NCBI GenBank assembly: GCA_945871285.1
Contig: CAMBWO010000005.1
Location: forward strand, 1 to 41,773
DNA: 41,773 nt
DNA from: Pseudorhodobacter antarcticus
GTDB lineage: Bacteria > Pseudomonadota > Alphaproteobacteria > Rhodobacterales > Rhodobacteraceae
Direction: 5' to 3'
Below, piece by piece: positions 25,137-34,213 of this stretch (position 1 is its first letter; every line of letters begins with the position of its first letter). A program made the translations under genes and the position numbers. The notes beneath the pieces are model-generated. The model made no database searches, was not told the origin of the DNA, and saw only the letters and a program-made list of their open reading frames with translations.

Positions 25137-26278
25137 TGAAACCGTTGGACGGCCTGCGCGTGCTGGACCTGACCCGCGTGATGGCCGGGCCATTTTGCAC
25201 AGCGCTCTTGGCCGATCTGGGGGCCGAGGTCATCAAACTGGAGCCGCCGCAGGGCGATGACTACCGCCATATCGGGCCGTTTGTGCAGGGCGAAAGCGCG
25301 CTGTTCACCCTGATGAACCGGGGCAAACAGTCGATCGTGCTGGATTTGAAGGACGAGGCCGCCCGCACCACGGCGATCAAGATCGCCCTGCACTGCGATG
25401 TGATCGTTGAAAACTTTCGCCCCGGCGTGGCCAGCCGGCTGGGGCTGGGTCCGGAACTGCGGGACGTGAAACCTGCCCTCGTCTATGCCTCGATCTCCGG
25501 CTTTGGCCAGACCGGCCCTGCGGCCCACCTTCCCGCTTATGATCTGGTCGCCCAGGCCATGTCGGGCCTGATGGCCGCGACCGGCGAGGATGGCGGCGCG
25601 CCGCTGAAGGTGGGGGAAAGCTACGGTGATCTCATGGCGGGGCTATACGCCAGCTGGGCCATTCTGGCCGCCCTGCACCAGCGCGACCGAACTGGCGTTG
25701 GGGCGACACTGGATGTGGCCATGTTTGACGCCCTGTTTTCCCTGCTGCCCACCTCCCACGCGGTCCAGTTCTATGCAGGGACCACACCGCAGCGCGTCGG
25801 CAACCGTCATCCCCTTTCGACCCCCTTTGGCTGTTATGCCACATCCGACGGTCAGGCCGTGATTGCCGTTCTGGGGGATCGGCAATGGCTGTCGCTCTGC
25901 GCCCTGATCGGCCACCCCGACGCCGCCCAGGACCCACGCTTTGCAACAGACACCACCCGCACCGCCCATGAACCACAGGTCAAATCGATGATTGAGACTT
26001 GGTCGTGCACCTTGCCCACCGATCAGGTGATCGCGGCCCTCTCGGCCGCTGGCATCCCAACCGCTCCGATACAAACCCTTGAAACCGCAGCCAACTCCGA
26101 CCACGCCCGCGCTCGCGGTCTGGTCACCGACCTGCCCCATGCCACCCTGGGCACCGCCCGCACCGTGGGCCAACCCGTGCGCTTTGACGGGGAAAAGCCG
26201 ATTGCCACCCAATCGGCCCCCGCCCTTGGCGCCGATACAGCCGCCATCCTGCACCGTTTGGGGATCGCCCATGGCTGA
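25136..26278 (+). CDS. CaiB/BaiF family (class III) CoA transferase
   Basis: Moves CoA between carboxylic acids through an aspartyl-CoA thioester. The 380 residues have the class III signature GLRVLDLTRVMAGPFCTALLADLGA-EVIKLE at the N-terminus. The probable catalytic Asp165 is in ESYGDLMAGL, and RLGNRHP-like sequence (QRVGNRHPLSTP) follows in the middle. The ATG shares bases with the hutH stop (TGATG), and the end overlaps the acyl-CoA dehydrogenase start by eight bases. This tight embedding between hutH and hutU suggests a substrate tied to histidine or urocanate metabolism, such as imidazole propionate. The substrate is not shown by sequence. Confidence 0.88.
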   Translation: MKPLDGLRVLDLTRVMAGPFCTALLADLGAEVIKLEPPQGDDYRHIGPFVQGESALFTLMNRGKQSIVLDLKDEAARTTAIKIALHCDVIVENFRPGVASRLGLGPELRDVKPALVYASISGFGQTGPAAHLPAYDLVAQAMSGLMAATGEDGGAPLKVGESYGDLMAGLYASWAILAALHQRDRTGVGATLDVAMFDALFSLLPTSHAVQFYAGTTPQRVGNRHPLSTPFGCYATSDGQAVIAVLGDRQWLSLCALIGHPDAAQDPRFATDTTRTAHEPQVKSMIETWSCTLPTDQVIAALSAAGIPTAPIQTLETAANSDHARARGLVTDLPHATLGTARTVGQPVRFDGEKPIATQSAPALGADTAAILHRLGIAHG

Positions 26279-27419
26279 CCTGTTCCACATGCTGACCGAC
26301 GAAGAGCGCGCCTTTCTGGACATGCTCGCCATCTTCTGCACCCGCGAAATCGCGCCGAAGGCGGCGGAGACGGATGAAACCGCAACCTTCGTCCATGCCC
26401 AGCTGGCGGCCTTGGCGCAGACCGGGATGATGGGGGCGAACCTGCACGAACCCTATGGTGCCGGCATTTCGGCCCAGGCGCTGCTGCGGGCGGTCGAGCT
26501 TGTGGCAGGGACTTGCGGGTCCACCGCGTCAGCCTTGACGGCGCATTTCCTCGCCACCGACAGTATTGCGCTGGGCGGTGACGCGGCCCTGCAAGCCCGC
26601 TATCTGCCCGCGGCGGCCGAGGGGCGCAGCCTTGGCGCCTTTGCCCTGACCGAACCCAACGCCGGGTCCGACCCCGCCGACATGCGGACACGGGCCACGG
26701 TCGAGGGGGATGGCTACCGCATCAGGGGCCGCAAATGCTTTATCTCCAACGGCGGAGTGGCCGATTTCGTGGTGGTCTATGCCGTCACCGACCCCGCCGC
26801 CGCCCATCGCGGAATTTCGGCCTTTGTGGTGGATCGCGGCACACCAGGTCTGGTGCCGGGCCGGGTCGAGCGCACGATGGGCCTGCGGGGCGGGCATGTG
26901 TGGGAGTTGGATCTGGACCTCCATGTCCCCACCGAAAACCGTCTGGGGCCTGAGGGCACAGGGTTTCCCACCGCGATGAAAGTGCTGGACAATGGCCGGG
27001 TCGAAGTGGCCGCCATGGCCATCGGTATTGCAGGGCAAGCCATTGATCTTGCTGTGGAATGGGCACGCACCCGCATCATCGGCGGCGAGTCTTTGGCGGC
27101 CCGTCAGGGCATCCGCTGGCAATTGGCAGACATGGCCACCGACCTGCACGCCGCCCGCCTGATGGCGCTGGAGGCAGCGCGGCAGCGGCAGGCGGGTGAG
27201 AGGTTCACCGAAGCCGCCTCGATGGCCAAACTCTACGCCTCTGAAATGGCCCACCGCGTCACCGACGGCGCCTTGCAAATCCACGGCGGCTATGGCTTTA
27301 CCCGCGATTTCCCGCTGGAACGCCTGTCCCGCGATTGCCGCATCCTGCGCATCTACGAAGGCTCCTCCGAAATTCAACGCAACATCATCGCCAGCCATCT
27401 GGCCCTGAGGACATCATGA
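26271..27419 (+). CDS. Acyl-CoA dehydrogenase
   Basis: FAD enzyme introducing an alpha-beta double bond into an acyl-CoA. The 382 residues have the family signatures [14 protein letters not shown] and [22 protein letters not shown]. The catalytic glutamate is at E363 in YEGSSEIQR, the MCAD-type position. The ATG at 26271 overlaps the CoA-transferase reading frame by eight bases; the frame extends upstream, but that part is antecedent gene sequence. It overlaps hutU by four bases (ATGA). With the CoA transferase it forms a pair able to make an acyl-CoA and desaturate it. Imidazolepropionyl-CoA to urocanyl-CoA is my proposed reaction. Confidence 0.9.
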   Translation: MADLFHMLTDEERAFLDMLAIFCTREIAPKAAETDETATFVHAQLAALAQTGMMGANLHEPYGAGISAQALLRAVELVAGTCGSTASALTAHFLATDSIALGGDAALQARYLPAAAEGRSLGAFALTEPNAGSDPADMRTRATVEGDGYRIRGRKCFISNGGVADFVVVYAVTDPAAAHRGISAFVVDRGTPGLVPGRVERTMGLRGGHVWELDLDLHVPTENRLGPEGTGFPTAMKVLDNGRVEVAAMAIGIAGQAIDLAVEWARTRIIGGESLAARQGIRWQLADMATDLHAARLMALEAARQRQAGERFTEAASMAKLYASEMAHRVTDGALQIHGGYGFTRDFPLERLSRDCRILRIYEGSSEIQRNIIASHLALRTS

Positions 27420-29095
27420 CCCGCCACAACACCCGCGACATCTATCCCGCCACCGGCAGCACGATCACCGCCAAGTCCTGGATGACCGAGGCGCCGATGC
27501 GGATGTTGATGAACAACCTGCACCCCGATGTCGCTGAAAACCCACACGAATTGGTCGTTTACGGCGGCATCGGCCGCGCCGCGCGGACGTGGGAGGATTT
27601 CGACAAGATCGTCGCCACTCTGAAAACCCTGAACGACGACGAAACGCTGCTGGTGCAATCCGGCAAGCCCGTGGGCGTCTTTCGCACCCACAAAGACGCC
27701 CCCCGTGTGTTGATCGCGAACTCCAACCTTGTGCCACATTGGGCGACCTGGGACCATTTCAATGAGTTGGATAAAAAAGGTCTGGCGATGTATGGCCAGA
27801 TGACCGCGGGGTCCTGGATTTACATTGGCACTCAAGGGATTGTGCAGGGAACCTATGAAACATTTGCCGAGGCCGGGCGCCAGCACTACGACGGCAACCT
27901 GACCGGCAAATGGATCCTGACCGGCGGCTTGGGCGGCATGGGTGGCGCACAGCCTCTGGCCGCCGTGATGGCCGGGGCCTGCTGTCTGGCCGTGGAATGC
28001 GACGAAACCCGCATCGATTTCCGCATCCGCACCCGCTATGTCGATGCCAAGGCCCGCACATTGGACGAAGCCTTGGCGATGATCGACGACTGGACAGCCA
28101 AGGGCGAGGCGAAGTCGGTGGGCCTTCTGGGCAATGCCGCCGATGTGTTCCCCGAACTGGTGCGCCGCATGAAGGCCGGCGGACATCGCCCTGATATCGT
28201 GACAGATCAAACCTCTGCTCATGATCCTCTGAACGGCTATCTGCCGCAGGGCTGGACGGTGGAACAGGCCAAGGCCGCCCGTGAAGCCGATCCAAAATCC
28301 GTTGAACGCGCCGCCCGTGCCAGCATGAAAACCCATGTCGCCGCGATGGTCGATTTCTGGAACGCAGGCGTCCCGACGCTCGACTACGGCAACAACATCC
28401 GCCAGGTCGCCAAGGATGAAGGCCTGACCAACGCCTTCGCCTTCCCCGGCTTCGTTCCGGCCTATATCCGCCCCCTCTTTTGCCGCGGCATCGGCCCCTT
28501 TCGGTGGGTCGCGCTTTCGGGCGACCCCGCCGACATCCACGCCACCGACGCCGCGATGAAGCGCCTCTTCCCCGACAACGCTCACCTGCACCGCTGGCTC
28601 GACATGGCCGCCGACCGCATTGCGTTTCAGGGATTGCCGGCCCGCATCTGCTGGATCGGGCTTGGCGATCGGCACAAGGCCGGGCTGATGTTCAACGACA
28701 TGGTCCGCTCGGGCGAACTCAAGGCCCCCGTCGTGATCGGCCGCGACCATCTCGATTCAGGGTCCGTCGCCTCGCCCAACCGCGAGACCGAGGCGATGAA
28801 GGACGGCTCCGACGCCGTTTCGGACTGGCCCCTCCTCAACGCCCTCCTCAACACCGCCTCCGGTGCCACCTGGGTTTCGCTGCATCATGGCGGCGGCGTC
28901 GGGATGGGCTTTTCGCAGCATTCGGGCATGGTCATCTGTGCCGATGGCACCGAGGATGCTGCCCGAAGGATCAGCAATGTGCTGTGGAACGACCCCGCCA
29001 CCGGGGTCATGCGCCATGCCGATGCGGGCTATGACATCGCGCTGGATTGTGCCCGCGAACATGACCTGCGGTTGCCGGGCATTTTGGGGAATTGA
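27416..29095 (+). CDS. hutU: Urocanate hydratase
   Basis: Adds water to urocanate to give 4-imidazolone-5-propionate, using NAD+ as an electrophilic cofactor. The 559 residues agree with the family length near 557. [13 protein letters not shown] is the NAD-binding glycine loop. The conserved active-site cysteine lies in [20 protein letters not shown], and [15 protein letters not shown] is the C-terminal signature. The ATG at 27416 overlaps the acyl-CoA dehydrogenase stop; GAGG precedes it. Last gene of the hutI operon, ending before a hairpin region. Confidence 0.96.
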   Translation: MTRHNTRDIYPATGSTITAKSWMTEAPMRMLMNNLHPDVAENPHELVVYGGIGRAARTWEDFDKIVATLKTLNDDETLLVQSGKPVGVFRTHKDAPRVLIANSNLVPHWATWDHFNELDKKGLAMYGQMTAGSWIYIGTQGIVQGTYETFAEAGRQHYDGNLTGKWILTGGLGGMGGAQPLAAVMAGACCLAVECDETRIDFRIRTRYVDAKARTLDEALAMIDDWTAKGEAKSVGLLGNAADVFPELVRRMKAGGHRPDIVTDQTSAHDPLNGYLPQGWTVEQAKAAREADPKSVERAARASMKTHVAAMVDFWNAGVPTLDYGNNIRQVAKDEGLTNAFAFPGFVPAYIRPLFCRGIGPFRWVALSGDPADIHATDAAMKRLFPDNAHLHRWLDMAADRIAFQGLPARICWIGLGDRHKAGLMFNDMVRSGELKAPVVIGRDHLDSGSVASPNRETEAMKDGSDAVSDWPLLNALLNTASGATWVSLHHGGGVGMGFSQHSGMVICADGTEDAARRISNVLWNDPATGVMRHADAGYDIALDCAREHDLRLPGILGN

Positions 29096-29156
29096 GGTGT
29101 CCACGCGCGGACGCTTTTGAAAATCATTCCATATCAATGGCTTGCAGTTTTTCGTT

Positions 29157-29233
29157 AGGGGTTAGTTAACCTGGAACCCCTTGTAGGATGGGCAGTCCTG
29201 CGTTTTCCCTCGGAAAACGCGGGTTTGCCCATC
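29157..29233. repeat. Two hairpins including a GTAG-led REP-like palindrome
   Basis: First hairpin: AGGGGTT (29157-29163) with AACCCCT (29175-29181). Second: outer arms GATGGGCA (29187-29194) and TGCCCATC (29226-29233), with inner arms GCGTTTTCC (29200-29208) and GGAAAACGC (29212-29220) around CTC. GTAG (29183-29186) stands directly before the second, as in REP elements. It lies between the convergent ends of hutU and the PHP gene, so it may act as a two-way terminator. No T-tract follows on either strand. Confidence 0.55.
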
Positions 29234-29237
29234 TTCC

Positions 29238-30194
29238 TTACACCACCCTTGGGTTCGCCGCCTTGGCGCCGGTCCAGATTGGGTTGGACCAGGCCCGTTT
29301 TCCGGCGGCGTCGATCACGGCGGCGCGGACCCAAGGGGAGTTGTTCAACCGCTCCAGCGGAACGGCGCCGCGGGTCAGCGAATGGCCGTGAACGGCCTTG
29401 GCCCCTGTCCCCCAGCCAATCGCGATGATCGAGGCAGCGGCAGAGCATTCCACCACCAGATGGTCGTCCTCGATCCGCACATCGCGCAACTCGGGCCCTT
29501 GGGTCGAATAGAAATGGCCGGCCTTCAATGCGGTCAGCAGCGCCTCGGGCTCATTCGCTTGCGATTTGACCATCACCCAGCCGCCGAAATGGTCGGGTTC
29601 CGAGAAATGCGCGTCGTCGGTCGCGATCATGGTCAGGGCGCGGCCTTCGGTCAGCAGCAGATCGGCAAGCGCGAAGCCGTCGGGCCGGTCGCAGCCTGTG
29701 GCGCAGCCGTGGTTGTAGATCTCGACCGCATGGGCGGCTGTGATGCTGCGGGCATCCTGCGCCGTCAGGCCCGACCATTGCGGATGGGCAATCGCCACAA
29801 AGGCCCCGGCCGCCACGGCCCGTGCCGCAATCTGCGGCCCGGTTTCCTGACCCGCCACCGGCAAAAAGCTGGGCGAATTGGACGGGGCGAAATCGGGCGG
29901 CAGGCCGACCGCCAGAATATGCCACAACTCGCCATTCGCCATGGCACCGGAATGCAGTTCGGCCCCCAGAATGGTGGTAAAGCTGTTGGTCCGCATCGGC
30001 ACGGTATCGACAATGGGATAGTCATAGTGCCCGACGAAATGGTCGGTCAGCGCCAGGAAATCATAGCCTTCGTCGCGGTAACGCCGGCACACCTCTTCCG
30101 GGGCCAGCACGCCATCGGAGCGGGTGGAATGGGTGTGCAGATTGCCGCGCCAAAAGCGGCCGGCGGCGGTAAAGGCGGGGTCACGCAACGTCAT
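29238..30194 (-). CDS. PHP-domain metallohydrolase (CehA/McbA type)
   Basis: Predicted metal-dependent hydrolase of an ester, amide or phosphoester. The 318 residues open with NLHTHSTRSDG, the first PHP metal motif. ALTDHFVGH is motif 2, AELHSG and AIAHPQWSG are middle motifs, and ATDDAHF is the last. A C-terminal beta-rich extension (about residues 215-318) follows the PHP core. No signal peptide is visible, so it is probably cytoplasmic. It converges on the hut operon and is not co-transcribed with it. The substrate is unknown; a phosphoesterase or an amidase are both possible. Confidence 0.8.
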   Translation of the reverse strand: MTLRDPAFTAAGRFWRGNLHTHSTRSDGVLAPEEVCRRYRDEGYDFLALTDHFVGHYDYPIVDTVPMRTNSFTTILGAELHSGAMANGELWHILAVGLPPDFAPSNSPSFLPVAGQETGPQIAARAVAAGAFVAIAHPQWSGLTAQDARSITAAHAVEIYNHGCATGCDRPDGFALADLLLTEGRALTMIATDDAHFSEPDHFGGWVMVKSQANEPEALLTALKAGHFYSTQGPELRDVRIEDDHLVVECSAAASIIAIGWGTGAKAVHGHSLTRGAVPLERLNNSPWVRAAVIDAAGKRAWSNPIWTGAKAANPRVV

Positions 30195-30510
30195 TGCATC
30201 CTCGGGGGTTGGGGCTTTGGCGGCAAACTGTCAGGCAAAGCCCCCTGCCGCAAGCCGATCGCCGACATTGGCCGCGAATTTTGTTTGGTTTATTTCAGTC
30301 CGGGCCCCATGAACCTGCCCCACACTTCAGCGGGGCTTGGCCTTCGCCGTGATCGGTGTCAGCCGTCCGACTCTCAGATCACCTATTATAGGTCAACGCG
30401 GCGTTACCCAGTGGGGTTCATACTTTGGCGGCCATTGTTTCCAGTTGCCATAGAAACGCCGCATTCAATTGCTGAACTGGTCTTCCGGATGATCCGAAAA
30501 GGGGAACATC
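30195..30510. other. 316-base gap without a recognised gene
   Basis: Between the PHP gene start and the 40-residue ORF. I find no convincing longer gene or tRNA. It holds a perfect 13-base palindrome ACCTAT-T-ATAGGT (30381-30393) and a GCCCC/GGGGC short hairpin near 30315-30335. The gap is less GC-rich around 30380-30500 than the genes beside it. It should contain the promoters of the PHP gene (leftward) and of the small ORF (rightward), but no clean -35/-10 pair stands out. Confidence 0.5.
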
Positions 30511-30633
30511 ATGTCGGTTACAGAAACAATGGCACTGACCCTGCTGATTACAGGCAGCCTTTCGCTCTACCTCATCTTGCACGCGGCGATTGATCTGTAT
30601 CGCAATGGTCTGCCCGACCGTCGAAAACGCTGA
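30511..30633 (+). CDS. Small single-pass membrane protein (40 residues)
   Basis: Not a family I recognise. It encodes 40 residues starting MSVTETMALTLLITGSL, with a hydrophobic stretch at about residues 7-26 and a basic tail, NGLPDRRKR. AAAGGGGAAC lies at the right distance before the ATG, which supports translation. The layout suggests one transmembrane helix with the positive C-terminus inside. It converges on the SDR gene, whose stop lies only three bases away. It may be a small stress or complex-associated membrane peptide. Function unknown. Confidence 0.6.
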   Translation: MSVTETMALTLLITGSLSLYLILHAAIDLYRNGLPDRRKR

Positions 30634-30635
30634 CC

Positions 30636-31358
30636 CTACCCCCGCCCGATATAGGGCATATCACGCGCCATGATCGTCATGAACGGCACATTGACGGTCA
30701 AGGGCAGGCTCGCCATGTGCAAGACCGCCCCCGCCACCTCGGCCACGTCCATCGTGGGTTCAATCGCAATGCGGCCATCGGCCTGCGGCACACCTTTGGT
30801 CATTGCGCGGGCCATGTCGGTCAGGGCGTTGCCGATGTCGATTTGGCCGCAGGCGATGTTGAAGGCGCGGCCATCGAGGCCCACGGTGCGGGTCAGGCCC
30901 GTGACGGCGTGTTTGGACATGGTATAAGGCGTGGACCCCGGACGCGGCACCTGCGCCGAGATCGAGCCATTGTTGATGATGCGCCCGCCCTGCGGCGTCT
31001 GGTGGCGCATGATGCCAAAGGCGGCGCGGGCGCACAGGAACATGCCGGTGATGTTGGTGTTGCAGACGGCAAGCCAGGTCTCGACCGGAATCTCGTCAAT
31101 CGGCGCGCCCTTGGCCGACATGCCGGCGTTGTTGAACAGAACGTCCAAGGTGCCAAAGCTGGCAAAGCTGGCCTCGACCGCGGCGGGGTCGGTCACGTCG
31201 CAGGGCAGGACAACGGCATTGGGATTGCCATCTGCGGTTTCGGCCAGGGGTTCCGCCCGGCGGCCAATCAGCCCGACGCGCCAGCCCTGCGCCAGAAAGG
31301 CTTGCGCGGTGGCGCGGCCAATGCCAGAGCCTGCGCCGGTCACGATGATGGATTTCAT
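30636..31358 (-). CDS. Short-chain dehydrogenase/reductase
   Basis: NAD(P)-dependent oxidoreductase of 240 residues, cytoplasmic. TGAGSGIG at 7-14 binds the cofactor, NNAG at about 76-79 is the structural motif, and the catalytic set is Ser132 or Ser134 with Tyr145 and Lys149 (YTMSK). Its start overlaps the stop of the enolase-superfamily gene as ATGA. The pair suggests sugar-acid or polyol catabolism, with the SDR oxidising the sugar or reducing the keto-acid product. Third gene of the corA - dehydratase - SDR unit. Confidence 0.87.
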   Translation of the reverse strand: MKSIIVTGAGSGIGRATAQAFLAQGWRVGLIGRRAEPLAETADGNPNAVVLPCDVTDPAAVEASFASFGTLDVLFNNAGMSAKGAPIDEIPVETWLAVCNTNITGMFLCARAAFGIMRHQTPQGGRIINNGSISAQVPRPGSTPYTMSKHAVTGLTRTVGLDGRAFNIACGQIDIGNALTDMARAMTKGVPQADGRIAIEPTMDVAEVAGAVLHMASLPLTVNVPFMTIMARDMPYIGRG

Positions 31359-32452
31359 TGGGTCACCTGATAGGTTGCGTTGTCCAGAAAGGCGGGGTTG
31401 ATTTCGACGCCCCAGCCCGGTTCGGCGGTCACGATGGCATGACCATCGACGATGCGGTAGGGGTCGTTCCGGAAAAGCCCGTCCTGCCAGGGGTAATAAT
31501 CAAGGCCCTCGATCGAGAACTCCAGATACTTGCCGCCGTTCGGAATCGCCTTGAGCAGGTGCATCGTGCACATCGTCACCAGCGACAGGTTGGCGGCATG
31601 GGGGGTGATGGGCAGGCCGGCGCGGGCCCCCATCGCGCAGACCTGAAGGGTGCGGGTGATGCCGCCCATATACATGACATCGGGTTGCAGGATGTCGACG
31701 GCGTGGCGGTCGATCATCAAGGTCCAGGCCGACAGTTCGCAATCCTGCTCGCCACCGGTGATGTCGATGTCCAGCGCGGCGCGGACCTGGGCGGTTTGGT
31801 CCACCTCCCAATAGGGGCAGGGTTCCTCAAAATGGCTGATGCCGTTGTCTTGCAGGATATGCCCCACCTCGATGGCGCGGGCCGGGGCATAGCAGGAATT
31901 GGCGTCAACCAGTTTGTCAATTCCGTCGCCCAAGGCTTTGGCCACAGTGGGAATAACCTCTTCGGTGCGGCCCGGCCATTCGTCAAGGCCCCGGCCACAT
32001 TCGGCCCCGACACGCCATTTGAAGGCGGTAAAGCCGTGGTCGTCGCGCAGTTTCACGAACCGCGCCGCCTCGTCCATGGGTGTGATGTCGCGCTTCATCG
32101 ATGAGGCATAGGCGCGCAGGGGGCCGGGGGTTCCACCCAACAGTTCGACCACCGGCCTGCCCGCCAGTTTGCCGCGCAAATCCCAGATTGCGGTGTCAAA
32201 TCCGGTCTGGGCGCGGCGCAGGTAGGAGCCGGGGTATTTGTGTTCGCGCTCGGAAATCAGGTTCAGCGTGTCCTCCATATCGTCGACCCGCGTGCCGATG
32301 GCGTGGCGGGCGACCTGGCGGTGAAAGACCTGCGCTGTGATGTCGGCGTTATAGGTGGACAGTTGCCCCCAACCCGTCGCGCCCGTTTCCGTGGTGACGC
32401 GGGTAAAGGTGACGAATTCGTTGCCGAAGGTTTCAAGCTTGATTATTTTCAT
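31355..32452 (-). CDS. Enolase-superfamily sugar-acid dehydratase (mandelate racemase/muconate lactonizing group)
   Basis: Predicted to abstract a proton alpha to a carboxylate and usually to dehydrate an aldonic or similar acid sugar. The 365 residues show the mandelate-racemase-subgroup residues: K145-W-R147, metal ligands D183, E209 and E235, and the His-Asp dyad H285 with D258. The exact sugar acid cannot be read. Four bases after corA and overlapping the SDR gene. The nearby polyol operon fits a sugar catabolism setting, but that is on the opposite strand. Confidence 0.85.
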   Translation of the reverse strand: MKIIKLETFGNEFVTFTRVTTETGATGWGQLSTYNADITAQVFHRQVARHAIGTRVDDMEDTLNLISEREHKYPGSYLRRAQTGFDTAIWDLRGKLAGRPVVELLGGTPGPLRAYASSMKRDITPMDEAARFVKLRDDHGFTAFKWRVGAECGRGLDEWPGRTEEVIPTVAKALGDGIDKLVDANSCYAPARAIEVGHILQDNGISHFEEPCPYWEVDQTAQVRAALDIDITGGEQDCELSAWTLMIDRHAVDILQPDVMYMGGITRTLQVCAMGARAGLPITPHAANLSLVTMCTMHLLKAIPNGGKYLEFSIEGLDYYPWQDGLFRNDPYRIVDGHAIVTAEPGWGVEINPAFLDNATYQVTQ

Positions 32453-32456
32453 GGGG

Positions 32457-33419
32457 TTACAGCCATTTCTTCCATTTGAAATACAAAAACGTGCCCCCCG
32501 CCGACAGCAGCATCAACCCCAGAGCAAGCGGATAGCCCCAGGGTTTGTCCAGTTCGGGCATGACATGAAAGTTCATGCCATAGATCGAGGCGATCAGGGT
32601 GGGCGGCAGGAACAAGACGGCGACAACCGACACGATACGCACCGTGCCGTTCTGCAACAGGTTGATCATGCCCAGCGTGGTGTCCGTGGCCTGAGCCACG
32701 CGGGTGGCCAGATAGTCGCAGTGCACCTCAAGTGCGGCAATGTCGCGCTGCAACCCCTTGGCAATGCTTCGAAAAACGGCATCTGCCTTTTTGTCGGACA
32801 GGCCCAAAATGGCAAAGCTCATCGCCCGCTCCAGCGTCAGCAGGGCCAGACGGACGCGGGCGATCAATTCGCTTTCGCGGCCAATCAGTTGCAGGGCGTC
32901 CTGCAACATCGCCGCCGTCCGGCCTTGATCACCCGAGGCATAGACGGTGCGGTAAATCTCCTCCAACCCGCGCCCGGCGCTTTCCAGAAGGTCGGCCAGA
33001 CGGCCCACGATTTCGTCCATCAGCCCCAGGAACAACTTTTGCGCGGTGTCGCAACCCGCCCCGCCTTTGTCGGCGCGGTCGGGAAAGGTTTCAAACGGGC
33101 GGGGCACGTGGTGGCGGACGGTGATCAGCTGACGAGCGGTGAGGATGAAGCAGACCGGGCTGGACAGCGGCGTGTTGGTTTCCGTTTGGCCAGGCAGCAC
33201 GACCGTGATGTAATCGGCACCCGGTTCGCGGTAAAGGCGGTTGGAAATCTCGATCTCTTCCATGTCGGCGAGGGTCGGCACATCCACCCCCAGCGCCGTC
33301 ACGCGGTCGGTCTGGGCGGGCATGGGTTTGTACAGATCGATCCAGATCGCCTGGGCCAGGTCGGCATCGGGGTCAAGCCTGACCAGTTTGCCGCCCTCCT
33401 GCCGGTATGCATACAGCAT
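32457..33419 (-). CDS. corA: CorA family magnesium/divalent cation transporter
   Basis: Inner-membrane channel-like transporter for Mg2+, or Co2+/Ni2+ or Zn2+ in some relatives. The 320 residues consist of a long cytoplasmic, mostly helical N-terminal part and two C-terminal membrane helices (about 258-279 and 295-315). The signature YGMNF lies at about 280-284, at the loop between them. A basic KWKKWL tail ends the protein. AAGGGGG lies upstream of the ATG. It begins the minus-strand unit with the dehydratase and SDR genes; many enolase-superfamily enzymes need Mg2+, but a functional link is only a suggestion. Divergent from the HAD gene. Confidence 0.92.
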   Translation of the reverse strand: MLYAYRQEGGKLVRLDPDADLAQAIWIDLYKPMPAQTDRVTALGVDVPTLADMEEIEISNRLYREPGADYITVVLPGQTETNTPLSSPVCFILTARQLITVRHHVPRPFETFPDRADKGGAGCDTAQKLFLGLMDEIVGRLADLLESAGRGLEEIYRTVYASGDQGRTAAMLQDALQLIGRESELIARVRLALLTLERAMSFAILGLSDKKADAVFRSIAKGLQRDIAALEVHCDYLATRVAQATDTTLGMINLLQNGTVRIVSVVAVLFLPPTLIASIYGMNFHVMPELDKPWGYPLALGLMLLSAGGTFLYFKWKKWL

Positions 33420-33541
33420 CTTGTCCCCCTTGTGTCACGCCAATGCCTAACCCGCCCCGCAGGCCGATCCAAGCCTTGTCGCGGGACTGCTGGACAAAAG
33501 GCCGGGCGCAGGCCAAACCCATGCGGGAAACCGGGGGTCCT

Positions 33542-34213
33542 ATGGCGATTGATCTGGTCATATTCGATTGCGACGGCGTGCTGATCGACAGCGAAATCAT
33601 CTCGGCCCAGATGCTGATTGATGAATTGGCGGGCTTGGGGGTGCGGATTGACCTGGCCTATGTGGCGCGGCATTTTCTGGGGCGGTCCTATCCCACCGTG
33701 ATGGCGACGATCCGCAAGGAATTTGGCCTGGACCTGCCGCCCGCGTTCGAGGACCAGTATCGCACCCGCCTGATGGCGGCGTTTGCGGCCGGGCTGACCA
33801 TCATGCCCCATGTGCAGCAGACGCTGGACAGCCTGACCCTGCCCTATTGCGTGGCGACATCCAGCAGCCCGATGCGGGCGCAAAAGTCGTTGGAAATGGT
33901 GGGTCTGGCGCATCTGACCGGCGCTCGGCTGTTCACGGCAACGATGGTGGCCCACGGCAAACCCGCGCCGGACCTGTTTTTGCTGTGCGCCGAACGACAT
34001 GGCGTGGCCCCGGCAAACTGTCTGGTGATCGAGGACAGCCTGAACGGCGTGCGGGCGGCGCGGGCGGCGGGGATGCCGGTCTGGCGGTTCATCGGCGGGT
34101 CGCATCTGAGGGGTCGGGCGCTGGATGAACCTGAAGGCGCGCGGCCAGACGGACACTTTGATACATTCGCCGGATTTTACGACATTCATCCGGATCTGAA
34201 GGGGATGAGATGA
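33542..34213 (+). CDS. HAD superfamily phosphatase (beta-phosphoglucomutase-like group)
   Basis: Predicted phosphohydrolase or phosphomutase of 223 residues, probably acting on a sugar phosphate. The nucleophile motif [10 protein letters not shown] has D9 and D11, motif II is in VATSSSP, motif III is KPAPDLFL and motif IV is VIEDSLNGV. The cap domain lies between motifs I and II. The ATG at 33542 follows GGGGG; in-frame sequence further upstream has no support. Its stop overlaps the SorC start as ATGA. Gene order suggests removal of phosphate from a sugar or polyol phosphate in the operon's pathway. Confidence 0.87.
   Translation: MAIDLVIFDCDGVLIDSEIISAQMLIDELAGLGVRIDLAYVARHFLGRSYPTVMATIRKEFGLDLPPAFEDQYRTRLMAAFAAGLTIMPHVQQTLDSLTLPYCVATSSSPMRAQKSLEMVGLAHLTGARLFTATMVAHGKPAPDLFLLCAERHGVAPANCLVIEDSLNGVRAARAAGMPVWRFIGGSHLRGRALDEPEGARPDGHFDTFAGFYDIHPDLKGMR

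Noticed and set aside
30195-30510. tRNA or small structured RNA gene
   Set aside because: No cloverleaf pattern or conserved tRNA boxes seen; only short stems that could arise by chance.
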